Position numbers and translations under genes: made by a program
Origin: Stieleria neptunia
GTDB taxonomy: Bacteria; Planctomycetota; Planctomycetia; Pirellulales; Pirellulaceae
Direction: 5' to 3'
DNA length: 64,000 nucleotides
Assembly: GCF_007754155.1 (NCBI RefSeq)
Contig: NZ_CP037423.1
Location: 9,234,938 to 9,298,937 of the forward strand
Notes under the pieces: model-generated
Databases searched by the model: none
What the model was told of the DNA's origin: nothing
Seen by the model: only the letters and a program-made list of their open reading frames with translations
Shown: positions 55,686 through 64,000 of the stretch, piece after piece
How the letters are laid out: every line of letters starts with the position of its first letter
Numbering within the stretch: position 1 is the first letter of the stretch

Positions 55686-56486
55686 TCATTCAAGTGTTGT
55701 CATTCGCACATCGTGATGGTTTAGATTCGTCCACTGGATACAACGAAGGCTTGTATGACACAGCAGTCTTTTTAACTGCGTCTCCATCTCTGCATCGCCC
55801 TCGGTTAGCATTGTGATGGCCATTGCTGTGTCAGTGTCGATTAAAAACACGTCGTGCATGCCAGCTTGGAAGTTCCCGTCAAAGATCGGAACGCGGCTCG
55901 ATGCACCCTGGAATCCATTGAGCAGAAATAAGGTGGCTTCACGATAGAGAGATGCGGTTAAGAATACGCCCCAATCATTCAAAAGATCTTCCAATACCTC
56001 TCGTAATCTAACGCTCGCATCATTGACGCCTCGCCATCGTTTGGTATCGATCGCAAATCGGTGTCGAGCTGCTGAATCAAGATTGGTCGAGATGAAACGC
56101 TTTTGGACACGAGGCGTTCGCAAATTCACCAACAATCCATGTTTCATTCCCGAGAGAAGCAAATAGTTGATTGCTTGAGCGTCGTGAGCAGGCGTCAGAC
56201 AATCAACGGTTTTTGCTTCCACCATCAGCGCGTGGCCCAGAAGCAGATCCATATAGTACGACTTACAGAAGTGTTTGTGTGACACTTTGATTTCGACTTC
56301 TCTCCTAGCGGGCACTACGCCTGCAAGTTCACAACGCCGACGAATGATATTTTTGAATGGAGTCTCGTCGATCAGACGACTGAAATCATTGTGAGCGGAG
56401 TAGATGATTCCCATGACTCGGTATGCGAATGACTGGAACTCGTCGCGGTCAAGAACCTGAATTTCTGAGTCAACCTTGATGGGCAT
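55686..56486 (-). CDS. GxxExxY-family-like protein (predicted PD-(D/E)xK fold) with a long C-terminal extension
   Basis: The product has 266 residues from ATG 56486; the frame upstream is only the 14-bp repeat. The central block YYMDLLLGHALMVEAKTVD and AQAINYLLLSGMKHGLLVNL matches the end of the GxxExxY family, a small PD-(D/E)xK-like nuclease fold; the first helix (YSAHNDFSRLIDETPF) is degenerate relative to GxxExxY. Typical members are about 130 residues, so roughly 140 residues here are extra. Composition appears less GC-rich than flanking genes, consistent with transfer. Its function is unknown. Confidence 0.72.
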   Translation of the reverse strand: MPIKVDSEIQVLDRDEFQSFAYRVMGIIYSAHNDFSRLIDETPFKNIIRRRCELAGVVPARREVEIKVSHKHFCKSYYMDLLLGHALMVEAKTVDCLTPAHDAQAINYLLLSGMKHGLLVNLRTPRVQKRFISTNLDSAARHRFAIDTKRWRGVNDASVRLREVLEDLLNDWGVFLTASLYREATLFLLNGFQGASSRVPIFDGNFQAGMHDVFLIDTDTAMAITMLTEGDAEMETQLKRLLCHTSLRCIQWTNLNHHDVRMTTLE

Positions 56487-56573
56487 GACGACACCTCTCG
56501 TTGAGAGTTGGAAGGTGGCAAAACGTTGGGGCAAAACAACAACACACAAGAAGTATAGCGACACCCCCTGGGC

Positions 56574-56713
56574 CATCGTCTTGCCCCCATCGTCTTGCCC
56601 CCATCGTCTTGCCCCCATCGTCTTGCCCCCATCGTCTTGCCCCCATCGTCTTGCCCCCATCGTCTTGCCCCCATCGTCTTGCCCCCATCGTCTTGCCCCC
56701 ATCGTCTTGCCCC
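56574..56713. repeat. 14-bp tandem repeat, ten units
   Basis: Ten uninterrupted units of CATCGTCTTGCCCC from 56574 to 56713. Unit starts are exactly 14 bp apart. Open frames across it are periodic artefacts (KTMGARRWGQDDG type on the minus strand). Confidence 0.95.
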
Positions 56714-56751
56714 TGCTTCGGCGCTGCCTTTGCACTTGCTAGACTACGCGG

Positions 56752-57798
56752 ATGCCCAAAACACATGCGTTTGAATTTCTGACCAGCCATTCTTCTGCCG
56801 CTCCGGTCGACTTTGCGGTCGCGGCGGTGTTTGGCGGCGACCACACGTTGGCGTCCTGGACGACGTCGGTCTTGACCGGCGCGGCGGACGTCACCGATGT
56901 CGAAGGCACGACGGCACGTTGGGCCGACATCAACGACGAATTGTCGACCGCGTCGTTGTTTGACATGGGCGAAAAGCGATCGGTGGTCATCCGCGATGCC
57001 GACAAATTCGTTTCGGCCAATCGCCCCGAAATCGAGCACTACCTGGCCAAGCCCGGATCGGCGGCCCGTCTGGTGTTGCAATTCGAATCCCTGGCGTCGA
57101 ACACCAAAGTCTACAAGGCGCTCGACAAGTCGCATGTACTGGTCTGCTGCAGCGGCGAAACGGGCCAGAAGACGGGTGCCACGGCGGCGTCACGGCGCAA
57201 GTTCTTGACCCAATACATTGCCGCTCGCCACCAAACCAAACTCAGTGGCGGCGCGGCCGATGCCCTGGTCGAAATGCTCGGCGACGACATCGGTTTCTTA
57301 GACACCGAGATCGCCAAGCTCGCGCTCTACCTGCCGCCCGGCGAAACGATCGACGAACCACTGGTCCGAGACGTGGTCGCCGGCTGGCAGGGCAAGACGA
57401 TATGGCAGATCACCGAAGCGATCTCGTCGGGCAACGCTGCCGAAGCGATCAAGCAACTCGACAAATTGATTTCGGGCGGACAACCGGCAATCGCACTGCT
57501 GCCCCAAATCGCCTGGTCCTTGCGGCGACTGGGGCTGGCTGCCTCGGCCCACGTGGCCGCCGAACGCGCCGGCAAACGCCAGACGCTGGAAGACTCGTTG
57601 GCCCAAGCCGGCATCCATCGTCCCGCCGAAATCTCGCGGGCGATCGCCGACATGAAACGCATGAAACGTGAAAAGGCGGTCCAGTTGTTGGCATGGCTGC
57701 TCGATGCCGACCTGAGGCTGAAAGGGACGCACAGCGCCGACGGCCGCGACCGGTTCATGCTGGAGCAATTTGTGATGCGACTGGCCAGCGCAACCTGA
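56752..57798 (+). CDS. holA: DNA polymerase III subunit delta
   Basis: The clamp-loader subunit that opens the beta clamp. The product has 348 residues, with start ATG 56752. Features: an N-terminal region AVFGGDHTLASWTTSVL replacing the typical nucleotide loop, ARLVLQFES, then the sequence FLDTEIAKLALYLPPGETI and VAGWQGKTIWQITEAI matching the helical middle domain, and a C-terminal collar region (LDADLRLKGTHSADGRDRFMLE). Length matches the family. Convergent with the GYF/SUFU protein gene, 6 bp apart. Confidence 0.9.
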   Translation: MPKTHAFEFLTSHSSAAPVDFAVAAVFGGDHTLASWTTSVLTGAADVTDVEGTTARWADINDELSTASLFDMGEKRSVVIRDADKFVSANRPEIEHYLAKPGSAARLVLQFESLASNTKVYKALDKSHVLVCCSGETGQKTGATAASRRKFLTQYIAARHQTKLSGGAADALVEMLGDDIGFLDTEIAKLALYLPPGETIDEPLVRDVVAGWQGKTIWQITEAISSGNAAEAIKQLDKLISGGQPAIALLPQIAWSLRRLGLAASAHVAAERAGKRQTLEDSLAQAGIHRPAEISRAIADMKRMKREKAVQLLAWLLDADLRLKGTHSADGRDRFMLEQFVMRLASAT

Positions 57799-57804
57799 GC
57801 GGTC

Positions 57805-59745
57805 CTAGCGCCGGAACCAGCCCTTGCGCTTCACATAACAATCACGCATCAAATCGAAGAACACCGCGTGATTGTTCTTCTCCAGCAGTGAAAGAAACTT
57901 GTGAATGCCGCCGGTGTCAATCAGTTTGCGTTCCGCTTCGGTGATCGTCACCAACCAGAACAATTGAACCACTCCACCGATCACCTCCTTCGCCTGGATC
58001 GGTTTGGAATCCGATTCGACCACCGGCAACATGTACACACAGTCCTGTTGCTGACTGCCGGACAACGGATCGTGCAGCCCATCGAGCGATTCCGTCGTCC
58101 CGATCGAAAGCCCCTTCTTTTTTCGAAACGGAAGCTTGGCCGCGCCGCGTAGAACCTGGATCGCCAATTCGTCCAGATGGGTGACATACAGCAACAGTTC
58201 AGCCCGCACGCTCCGTTGGCCGTTCGGCATCGGGATCGGATAGTCACTCATTCCGCTGGTCACCAGCGTCGTGAAATCGCGGGCGGCTTCGGGGAGATGG
58301 ACCGAGACGTCGACTCGCATCGCAGGGTCATCATCAACGTCATAGCGACTGCGCGGTCCGAACCGTTCTTCATAAGCGAGTCGCCGCAGTTCACTCAATC
58401 CCGTCTGGGCCGCAGCGACAACGGCTTGCTGGTCCTCCGTCGCCCGGGCCTCCGTCGCTCGGGTCGGGGCGACGCCCACGTCACCGGCCGTTGCCACGGC
58501 TGCGGCGGAAACTTCGTCGTACTCGGCCAGTTCAAAATCAGCAGGCTGTTCCTGGACACGCCCCAGCACATCCTGCCAAGACGCGGGCGGACTGTCCGTC
58601 GAACCAGACTCTTCGGCAACAGATTCCGCCGGCGGCTCGGGCGTCGGATCGTGGACCGGCGTCGCAGCCTCCACCGGTTCGGGTGTGGCTTCGGATTCGG
58701 GTTCCAGTTCCCAACCGGGCTCTGTCGAAGCATCAGGGGTCACGACGATGTCCAATTCGCGACGGGTCAATTCGTTTTCACGCCGTATCAATTCCGCTTC
58801 GCGGCGCGACAAGGACTCTTGGCGATCGGCAAACTCTTGCAACAGTCGCTTCTTTTCCTCCAGAATCGATTCGGCCGACACGTCGGGGACCTCGTCGGAC
58901 GTCACCACAGGCGGCGGCGTGGCCGAAGCGTCCGGCGCGGCGTCGGCAAGCTGCTGCTGCTCCTCCTGCAGCGACTGTTCCAATTGACGCGCCGCCTGCT
59001 CACGGTCGGCCAACGCCTGTTCGCGTTCATCGAGTTCTTCGCGGCGCCGTTGAAGCGCCGCCTGTTCGGCCTCCCGTTGCGTTTCCAACTGCTGCGTCTC
59101 GGCGATCCGTGCCGCTTGACGTTCCCGTTGTTGCTCCAGCTCCGCGGCCAGCGCGTCCAACTCCTCGGCTCTGGCATCGAGCTGTTCCTGCTGCCGTTGC
59201 AGCTCCGTTTCACGTTGCTGCAACGCTTCCGATCGGGACAGAACCTCCTGCTGCTGTTGGTCGCACTGCGATTCACGCTGGTCGATGTCCTCCGCTCGCT
59301 GGTCGATGTCCTCCGCTCGCTGGTCCAGCTCCCGACCGCGTCGCTCCAACTCAATCGCCAGAGCGTCCAACTCATCGCCACGGGCGTCCAGCTCATTGCC
59401 ACGGGCGTCCAACTTTTCGGACCGATCCTGCAACGCCTGTTCGCGCGCCTGCAGCTCCGCCGCCCGCTGCTTCAGCGTCGCTGCGGCAGCGTTGCCAGTC
59501 GTGATCGATGATGGGGTGGCCTGGTTGGCCGCACACACTTGCGTGACGGAATCGGCTGAAAAATTCAATCCCGGGACGGTTGCGGCGGCGACCCACGGAC
59601 CTTGTCCATTTCCCACGCCAGAATTGGGCACAATGGCTCCGGCGTCCACGTAGCGTTGCAACTGCTGGACCGAGTACGGACCACGTTTTCCATTTTTGGT
59701 CTTGATGTACCACTGGTCTGGCGTCACCGGGTCTGGCATCAGCAT
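57805..59745 (-). CDS. GYF_2 / long coiled coil / SUFU-like protein
   Basis: The product has 646 residues from ATG 59745 (a second ATG lies six bases on). Residues 8-50 (QWYIKTKNGKRGPYSVQQL) are a GYF_2 domain that binds proline-rich peptides. About 90-330 is a heptad-rich Glu/Gln/Arg coiled coil, almost free of Gly and Pro. An acidic linker follows (to about 450), then a suppressor-of-fused-like domain (ELLLYVTHLDELAIQVLRGA, then VVQLFWLVTITEAERKLIDTGG and CYVKRKGWF). This domain combination is not one I know by name; a bacterial adaptor between membrane and cytoplasm is a guess. Confidence 0.82.
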   Translation of the reverse strand: MLMPDPVTPDQWYIKTKNGKRGPYSVQQLQRYVDAGAIVPNSGVGNGQGPWVAAATVPGLNFSADSVTQVCAANQATPSSITTGNAAAATLKQRAAELQAREQALQDRSEKLDARGNELDARGDELDALAIELERRGRELDQRAEDIDQRAEDIDQRESQCDQQQQEVLSRSEALQQRETELQRQQEQLDARAEELDALAAELEQQRERQAARIAETQQLETQREAEQAALQRRREELDEREQALADREQAARQLEQSLQEEQQQLADAAPDASATPPPVVTSDEVPDVSAESILEEKKRLLQEFADRQESLSRREAELIRRENELTRRELDIVVTPDASTEPGWELEPESEATPEPVEAATPVHDPTPEPPAESVAEESGSTDSPPASWQDVLGRVQEQPADFELAEYDEVSAAAVATAGDVGVAPTRATEARATEDQQAVVAAAQTGLSELRRLAYEERFGPRSRYDVDDDPAMRVDVSVHLPEAARDFTTLVTSGMSDYPIPMPNGQRSVRAELLLYVTHLDELAIQVLRGAAKLPFRKKKGLSIGTTESLDGLHDPLSGSQQQDCVYMLPVVESDSKPIQAKEVIGGVVQLFWLVTITEAERKLIDTGGIHKFLSLLEKNNHAVFFDLMRDCYVKRKGWFRR

Positions 59746-59929
59746 GGTAGGGGCAACAGAGTGATTTCGGCATCTTGGAAAAGCGAGGATCGCGTGTGAA
59801 CGCGCCACCCACCATGATCCTAGCACGTCGATCCCGGCCCGGACGATTCATCACCCGATCAGCCGGGTTGTGATGAACAGTCTGTCAATTTCAGTGCTTG
59901 ATGCAACAGCAACCGCAGCGGTGAAACAC

Positions 59930-60868
59930 CTACATGCGGGTACTGGTCCCCTTCGTCAGAGCCATAAAGGCTGACTCCAAGTCCAACTCTTCCTCCGAGA
60001 AACGCTTCAGATCGATGTTGTTTTCGATCAACAGCTTCGGCAGGTCGCTGTACTCTTCGACGTCGGGCTTCAACACGACACGGATCGAGGCATCACCGAG
60101 TTCGCAATTCTGGACCTTCTCGTGCTGGGCGAGCAAGTCGATGATCGCATTCAACTGGTCCGGGCGGTTCGGTTGGATCACCAGCACGACGTGTTCACGG
60201 ACCATCCGAATGACTTCGGTGACTTCGGCATTTTGCTTCAGTTCACCGCGATCGATGATGCCGACCTTATTACAGACGTCGGCCAGCTCGGGCAGAATGT
60301 GGCTGCTGACGATGATTGTTTTCCCCATCTCCCCCAACTTGCGCAACAGGTTACGCATCTCGATCCGTGCCCTGGGGTCGAGTCCCGACAGGGGCTCGTC
60401 CAACAGCAGGACTTGGGGGTCGTGCAGCAGCGTTCGGGCCAGCCCGAGTCGCTGGGTCTGTCCCCGCGACAAGGTATTGGCAAAGGCATCGCGTTTGAAT
60501 TCCAGGTCGACGATTTCCAGCATTTCATTGACGCGTTCGCGTCGTTGCTGGCCGTTGATTCGGTACGCCGCGGCGAAGAACTCCAAGTACTCGACCACGG
60601 TCATGTCGTCGTAAACGCCGAAGAAGTCGGGCATGTAACCGACCAGCCGGCGGATCTCTTTGGGGGCGGTGTGGACCGAGTGATCGCAGACGTACGCCTC
60701 GCCCCAACTCGGTTCGAGCAAGGTGGCGATGATCCGCATCGTCGTGGTCTTGCCCGCCCCGTTGGGTCCGATGAACCCGAACAGATCGCCTGCCTTCAGA
60801 TCCAGGTCGATGCTGCGAATCGCAAAGGCATCGCCATACTTTTTTGTCAAATCGACTGTCTTGATCAC
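59930..60868 (-). CDS. ABC transporter ATP-binding protein
   Basis: The product has 312 residues. Walker A is GPNGAGKTT (34-42), signature LSRGQTQR (133-140), Walker B LLLDEP (154-159) with the catalytic Glu. It resembles the GldA/NosF-like class used by gliding-type or drug-type exporters. The start is GTG 60868, 30 bp after the upstream membrane protein gene, so the two are cotranscribed. No permease with classical membrane segments is present on this side; the upstream 783-residue protein may supply the membrane part. The substrate is unknown. Confidence 0.93.
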   Translation of the reverse strand: MIKTVDLTKKYGDAFAIRSIDLDLKAGDLFGFIGPNGAGKTTTMRIIATLLEPSWGEAYVCDHSVHTAPKEIRRLVGYMPDFFGVYDDMTVVEYLEFFAAAYRINGQQRRERVNEMLEIVDLEFKRDAFANTLSRGQTQRLGLARTLLHDPQVLLLDEPLSGLDPRARIEMRNLLRKLGEMGKTIIVSSHILPELADVCNKVGIIDRGELKQNAEVTEVIRMVREHVVLVIQPNRPDQLNAIIDLLAQHEKVQNCELGDASIRVVLKPDVEEYSDLPKLLIENNIDLKRFSEEELDLESAFMALTKGTSTRM

Positions 60869-60898
60869 GGGAGTCTTTTCTCGTTCAGTTCTGGCGAA

Positions 60899-63250
60899 TC
60901 AGTTCAGGCGAGTCGAACGAACCGGCACGACCACGCGCACCATCGACAGCACCTGACCACCGGGCTGGATGAATCCCGCGGAACCATCCATCGTTTCTTT
61001 CACTTCCAATTCGAACAGCGGTTTCTCTGTCCGCCCCATCAACAGACATCGGTCCTCGACCAACAGTTCCGAGAGATCCAGATCGCCGAGCACATGGTGC
61101 CCGAGCCCGGTGAAGAGTTCTCCTCCGGCGGCGCGATGGAACAGGATCATTTCGGCGACCCGCTTGGCGTCTGAAAAATCACTCGGCGACCACGGCGTCG
61201 TCGCCGTCGTGCTTTGGTCGGCGGACTGTTGTCGCGTCAAACGCCAACGAAAGTTCTTCTGGCGCAATTCACTTAACTCCGCCACACTCGACCCGGCGGG
61301 GACACGCGTCGGCAACAGATACACCCAGTTCCCATAGATCAGGACGCCGTCGAGAAGGTCATAGGGCAAGGGGTTGACCAACGCGCCCCGCAACAACTCG
61401 CTTCCCGGGCGACGGATCACGGAAACGGCCCTGTCCGTGTCGGCGGCGAAGGAGCACCGCGCGGCAATCGACTTGCTGCTGCGCGGGGCAATTGTCAACC
61501 CGTTGAGTTCTGTTTTCACGCCCCGACCGACATCGGAATCGATCGTTGACGGCACCACCGAATACTCGTCAAACACCGTGTTCTCCCCGGCCAGCTGAAT
61601 GCCGCCGAACGCGCGGCCGGGATACCCCATGGGAAACACAAAGGAGCGAGAAGCGGTCGAACCGGGTTGCCCGAGCGGTTGGGGTTCAAGCAGTTCGAAG
61701 GCTTCCCTGGCCCCATATCGCACATCCACTCGGGCCGGATCATGCGAATACAGCGAGCACCACGCGAACCCGCGCCCGGCCCCGTCGACCAGATCGATGT
61801 CGGTGACCTGAAATTGATTCGCCCGCAACAGCGCGGACGTCGCCGAAGCCGCGCCTGCCGCGTCTGGATTTGCCGAGCCTGTGCCTGCCGCGTCGGCGAC
61901 GGTTTGGGGCGCGGCCTGGATGACCAGCAACACCGACAGCGCGATCGCCATCAGCGGAAACGACACCCATCCCAACAGTGGCTTTCCCCAGACGCGATTG
62001 ATCAACAGGTAATCCAGCGGCCCGATCAAGGCGATCAGCAACATCACGACGACCGAGACGACCGAAAAACTGAAGCGTGGCTTGATCGCAAACTGGTCCA
62101 ACACGCCTCGCATCTGGCCGGCCAAATCCGAGAACGATGTCGAACCGGTCCGACCGTCGCGTTCTCCGGTCTGTTCCTCGAGCAGGTCGCCGACGACCTG
62201 TTTGACCAGATCCAGACGTTCGGGCCACTGGGCAAACCGGGGTGCATCCAAGTCGGCCGTGACGACCGTTGCGTGCCCCAGCCCGATCACGTAATCGGCC
62301 CCCAGCACGGCGGAGACGCGTCGCGTCGTGCGGCCGGAGATCAACACGCGTCCCTCGCGTCGCGGCAGCTTGATGCCTTGAAAAACATCCAGCGGCGTCT
62401 GGCTGGACGTAAAGGTTTCAAAGGCCGCGGGGTCATAACGTGAAAGCGTGACGTCCTCGACCGGCAACAGCGATGCCAGCCACGGTGCCGCTTGCAGGGT
62501 GCGCTCGGTGGCCTCGCCCAGACAGACAAACAAGTGACCGCCGCGCCGCAGCCAGGACACCAACGCATCGGTCTGTTCCCCGACCATCGCCTGCAGCACG
62601 GGCACGCCGCTGGCGTTGACCATCACCATGTCGACGCCGTCATAGCCGAGCGATTGAAAGGGCAGACGATCGGCCGAATCGATCCGGGTCACGGCGATGC
62701 GAGCGGCCTTGTCCAGCAACACGTTGGACGCGCCGATCTGGTCCACGCCCAGCGGATCGCCGACCGAGACGATCCAAGGCATCCCGGCGGGGATCATCGA
62801 CGGTCCGCTCGCCGGTCGGCCGGCAGCAGGAAACCGTGTCTGGACGATCACTTCCGTGCCCGCTTCGGTCGTCCGCTCAATCGTCAGCGGGGCCGCCTCG
62901 GAGCCCGGCACCACGTAACCCAGCTCGATCGCGTCGGAATCCTCTGTGGCGTTGGGATACATTCCATAACGCACCCGCACGCCGTCTCCGTCGAGCGTCT
63001 CCAACGTGAACGGCGAAGGCGTCCCAGCCTCGGTTCGCATCGTGGCACCGATCGCTTCGGCCAGGCGGATCGCGGTCGGCCGGCCGACGCGGTAGTGCCC
63101 GTTGATGCCGACGACCACGGCGTCCGCAGTGGTTTCCGCAGTGGTTTCCGCAACCGCCGTCTGCTGCTGTGCCACTCCAACGGTGGTCGACGACAGCAGA
63201 AACAGCGAGACGAGCGCGGCGATGACCGCGGACTGGACGTGGTCTGTCAT
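60899..63250 (-). CDS. Large exported membrane protein linked to an ABC ATPase
   Basis: The product has 783 residues from ATG 63250; the frame further up is not coding. It has a signal sequence (SAVIAALVSLFLLSS), a long exported part with a GATase-like or alpha/beta domain (about 70-400: VGINGHYRVGRPTAI, RGGHLFVCLGEAT), then a pair of membrane segments (about 437-505) and a second exported domain (about 520-760). The start overlaps the MazG-like stop by 4 bp (ATGA). Similar proteins accompany gliding-type ABC systems in planctomycetes, as far as I know; the role is inferred only. Confidence 0.75.
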   Translation of the reverse strand: MTDHVQSAVIAALVSLFLLSSTTVGVAQQQTAVAETTAETTADAVVVGINGHYRVGRPTAIRLAEAIGATMRTEAGTPSPFTLETLDGDGVRVRYGMYPNATEDSDAIELGYVVPGSEAAPLTIERTTEAGTEVIVQTRFPAAGRPASGPSMIPAGMPWIVSVGDPLGVDQIGASNVLLDKAARIAVTRIDSADRLPFQSLGYDGVDMVMVNASGVPVLQAMVGEQTDALVSWLRRGGHLFVCLGEATERTLQAAPWLASLLPVEDVTLSRYDPAAFETFTSSQTPLDVFQGIKLPRREGRVLISGRTTRRVSAVLGADYVIGLGHATVVTADLDAPRFAQWPERLDLVKQVVGDLLEEQTGERDGRTGSTSFSDLAGQMRGVLDQFAIKPRFSFSVVSVVVMLLIALIGPLDYLLINRVWGKPLLGWVSFPLMAIALSVLLVIQAAPQTVADAAGTGSANPDAAGAASATSALLRANQFQVTDIDLVDGAGRGFAWCSLYSHDPARVDVRYGAREAFELLEPQPLGQPGSTASRSFVFPMGYPGRAFGGIQLAGENTVFDEYSVVPSTIDSDVGRGVKTELNGLTIAPRSSKSIAARCSFAADTDRAVSVIRRPGSELLRGALVNPLPYDLLDGVLIYGNWVYLLPTRVPAGSSVAELSELRQKNFRWRLTRQQSADQSTTATTPWSPSDFSDAKRVAEMILFHRAAGGELFTGLGHHVLGDLDLSELLVEDRCLLMGRTEKPLFELEVKETMDGSAGFIQPGGQVLSMVRVVVPVRSTRLN

Positions 63251-63564
63251 GGCTTCTCTGAATCGGGGCATTCGCACACCAGTTTGCCACACCCCGGACA
63301 TCCCCCGCCATACTTGGCGACCAAGGCGGCGTTGAGATCGATTTCGGCGACGTTGGCAATCGTGGTCAGCCAAGCGATCACGTCGGCAAACTCTTCGGCC
63401 AGATTGGCTCGATCGTCGCCCCGCAAGGCCGACGAAAGCTCGCCGACCTCTTCCATCAGCCACATGAACGTGCCTTCCACCCCCCTGGCCACGTCCTTCT
63501 CGTGGTACATCTGACGAATGTGCCGCTGAAGATCCGCAAACGATAATTCAGTAGAATCACTCAT
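63247..63564 (-). CDS. MazG-like nucleotide pyrophosphohydrolase with a Cys-rich tail
   Basis: The product has 105 residues. The metal motif EEVGE at 38-42 and EEFAD at 57-61 is that of all-alpha NTP-PPases (MazG), which hydrolyse non-canonical NTPs. The C-terminus adds a compact CPGCGKLVCECP, four Cys at 89, 92, 97 and 99, plausibly a zinc knuckle, absent from simple MazG proteins. Stop overlaps the start of the large membrane protein gene as ATGA, so they are coupled. Confidence 0.9.
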   Translation of the reverse strand: MSDSTELSFADLQRHIRQMYHEKDVARGVEGTFMWLMEEVGELSSALRGDDRANLAEEFADVIAWLTTIANVAEIDLNAALVAKYGGGCPGCGKLVCECPDSEKP

Positions 63565-63780
63565 GCTGGCAGATTGTAGCGCGTGCGTGGCGCTTTCGCG
63601 ATCGGGGTGGGCTGAGTTAGATTAGGGTTTAGCCATCCGTACAGCGTTTGCGACCGTTTGGTTCAGTGCCCCCGGGGCGTTTGCTTCCGCCCGTCTGCAC
63701 GATCGTTTTCGAAAACCTGCCTTTCGCTCTCTCTTTTAACCCCGCAGCGACGTTCGTTGACTGATTCTGAGCACCGCCGG

Positions 63781-64000
63781 ATGGCCGCCCCCGATGATAA
63801 AGCCGCGGGAAAACCGCCGGCCGAATTCCACCGCTACCCGTTTTATGCGCCGCGGTTTTGGCACGGGATGCGGCCGCTGACCTGGTGGGGCCTGCTGCGT
63901 CAGGGGCGGTTCAAAATCCACCCGAGCCGGCTGCCGAATCTGCTGGGCGTTTCGCTGGCGACGCCCTGGAACACGGTCTTGGCAGGTCTCCAGCAACTGA
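63781..64000 (+). CDS. N-terminus of a probable sulfotransferase (3' end outside window)
   Basis: The visible 73 residues start at ATG 63781: MAAPDDKAAGKPPAEFHRYP, then FYAPRFWHGMRPLTWWGLL and a basic stretch, then NTVLAGLQQL. The APRFWHGM region and the following RFKIHPSRL pattern are the N-terminal block I associate with planctomycete sulfotransferases, before the PAPS-binding loop, which is outside the window. Without that loop, this stays a best guess. A TATA-like feature was not identified; upstream 63600-63780 shows no clear site. Confidence 0.55.
   Translation, partial: MAAPDDKAAGKPPAEFHRYPFYAPRFWHGMRPLTWWGLLRQGRFKIHPSRLPNLLGVSLATPWNTVLAGLQQL

Noticed and set aside
55686-56735. N-terminal extension of the GxxExxY-like gene (83 extra residues)
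   Set aside because: The extension is the translated 14-bp repeat. ATG 56486 starts the sequence that fits the family.

Overview
The window looks like a GC-rich chromosome segment of a planctomycete, probably Rhodopirellula-like (order Pirellulales). The signs are a DUF1559 prepilin-like protein with an adjacent small lipoprotein, a sulfatase, a J-like/Hsp70 pair of the planctomycete type, a C-terminal start of a probable sulfotransferase, scarce Shine-Dalgarno sites, and gene deserts filled with palindromic repeats. The taxonomic placement is inference from gene content; no rRNA is present. No tRNA, rRNA, CRISPR array, prophage or complete insertion sequence was seen.

Layout. 0-12.5 kb: a partial gene, an anchored protein of unknown role, a long bifunctional PutA, a fused ResB-CcsA cytochrome c maturation protein, a six-copy array of hairpins and a lipoprotein. 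12.6-18.1 kb: a Ser/Asp-rich protein with an excisionase-like N-terminus, a small exported protein, a HisN-type phosphatase, lspA, dapB and a Cys-containing small protein. 18.2-25.7 kb: a repeat field, the small lipoprotein/DUF1559 pair with a terminator, an LplT-like MFS protein, ykgJ-like/thiC, and a di-haem cytochrome. 25.9-35.9 kb: a glycosyltransferase-like membrane protein, then hisD-hisC, a J-like protein plus lidless Hsp70, and hisB. 35.9-43.8 kb: one gene fusing the three AmmeMemoRadiSam components, a Tat-exported sugar isomerase-like protein, small membrane proteins and a Uma2 protein. 43.9-51.6 kb: gatA-gatB, a response regulator with an N-terminal helix-turn-helix abutting a soluble histidine kinase, and mnmG. 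51.7-64 kb: an exported two-module protein, a sulfatase, a GxxExxY-like gene set in 14-bp repeats, holA, a GYF/coiled-coil/SUFU protein, an ABC ATPase, a large exported membrane protein, a MazG-like enzyme and the start of a probable sulfotransferase.

Functionally this is mostly core metabolism (proline, histidine, lysine and thiamine routes; Asn/Gln-tRNA amidation; tRNA wobble modification; replication clamp loading; lipoprotein processing; cytochrome c assembly) interleaved with planctomycete-specific envelope proteins.

The least expected content is between genes. At least three kinds of non-coding palindromic element can be delimited from the window alone. (1) A 119-bp element in four copies (2.4, 16.7, 20.6, 49.5 kb) has inverted termini, paired arms that covary and 4-bp flanking duplications; one copy interrupts a larger repeat that is uninterrupted at 40.2 kb. 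(2) A 316-bp palindrome at 40.3 kb is flanked by a 9-bp direct repeat, and the unoccupied site is visible at 2.2 kb. (3) Two hairpin elements bounded by CTAG sit exactly on stop codons (41.3 and 54.0 kb), with a conserved loop and covarying stems. In addition there are arrays of short inverted repeats with an invariant 3-nt spacer, and tandem repeats whose units are 7 or 14 bp. Several of these units supply the stop codon of the neighbouring gene.
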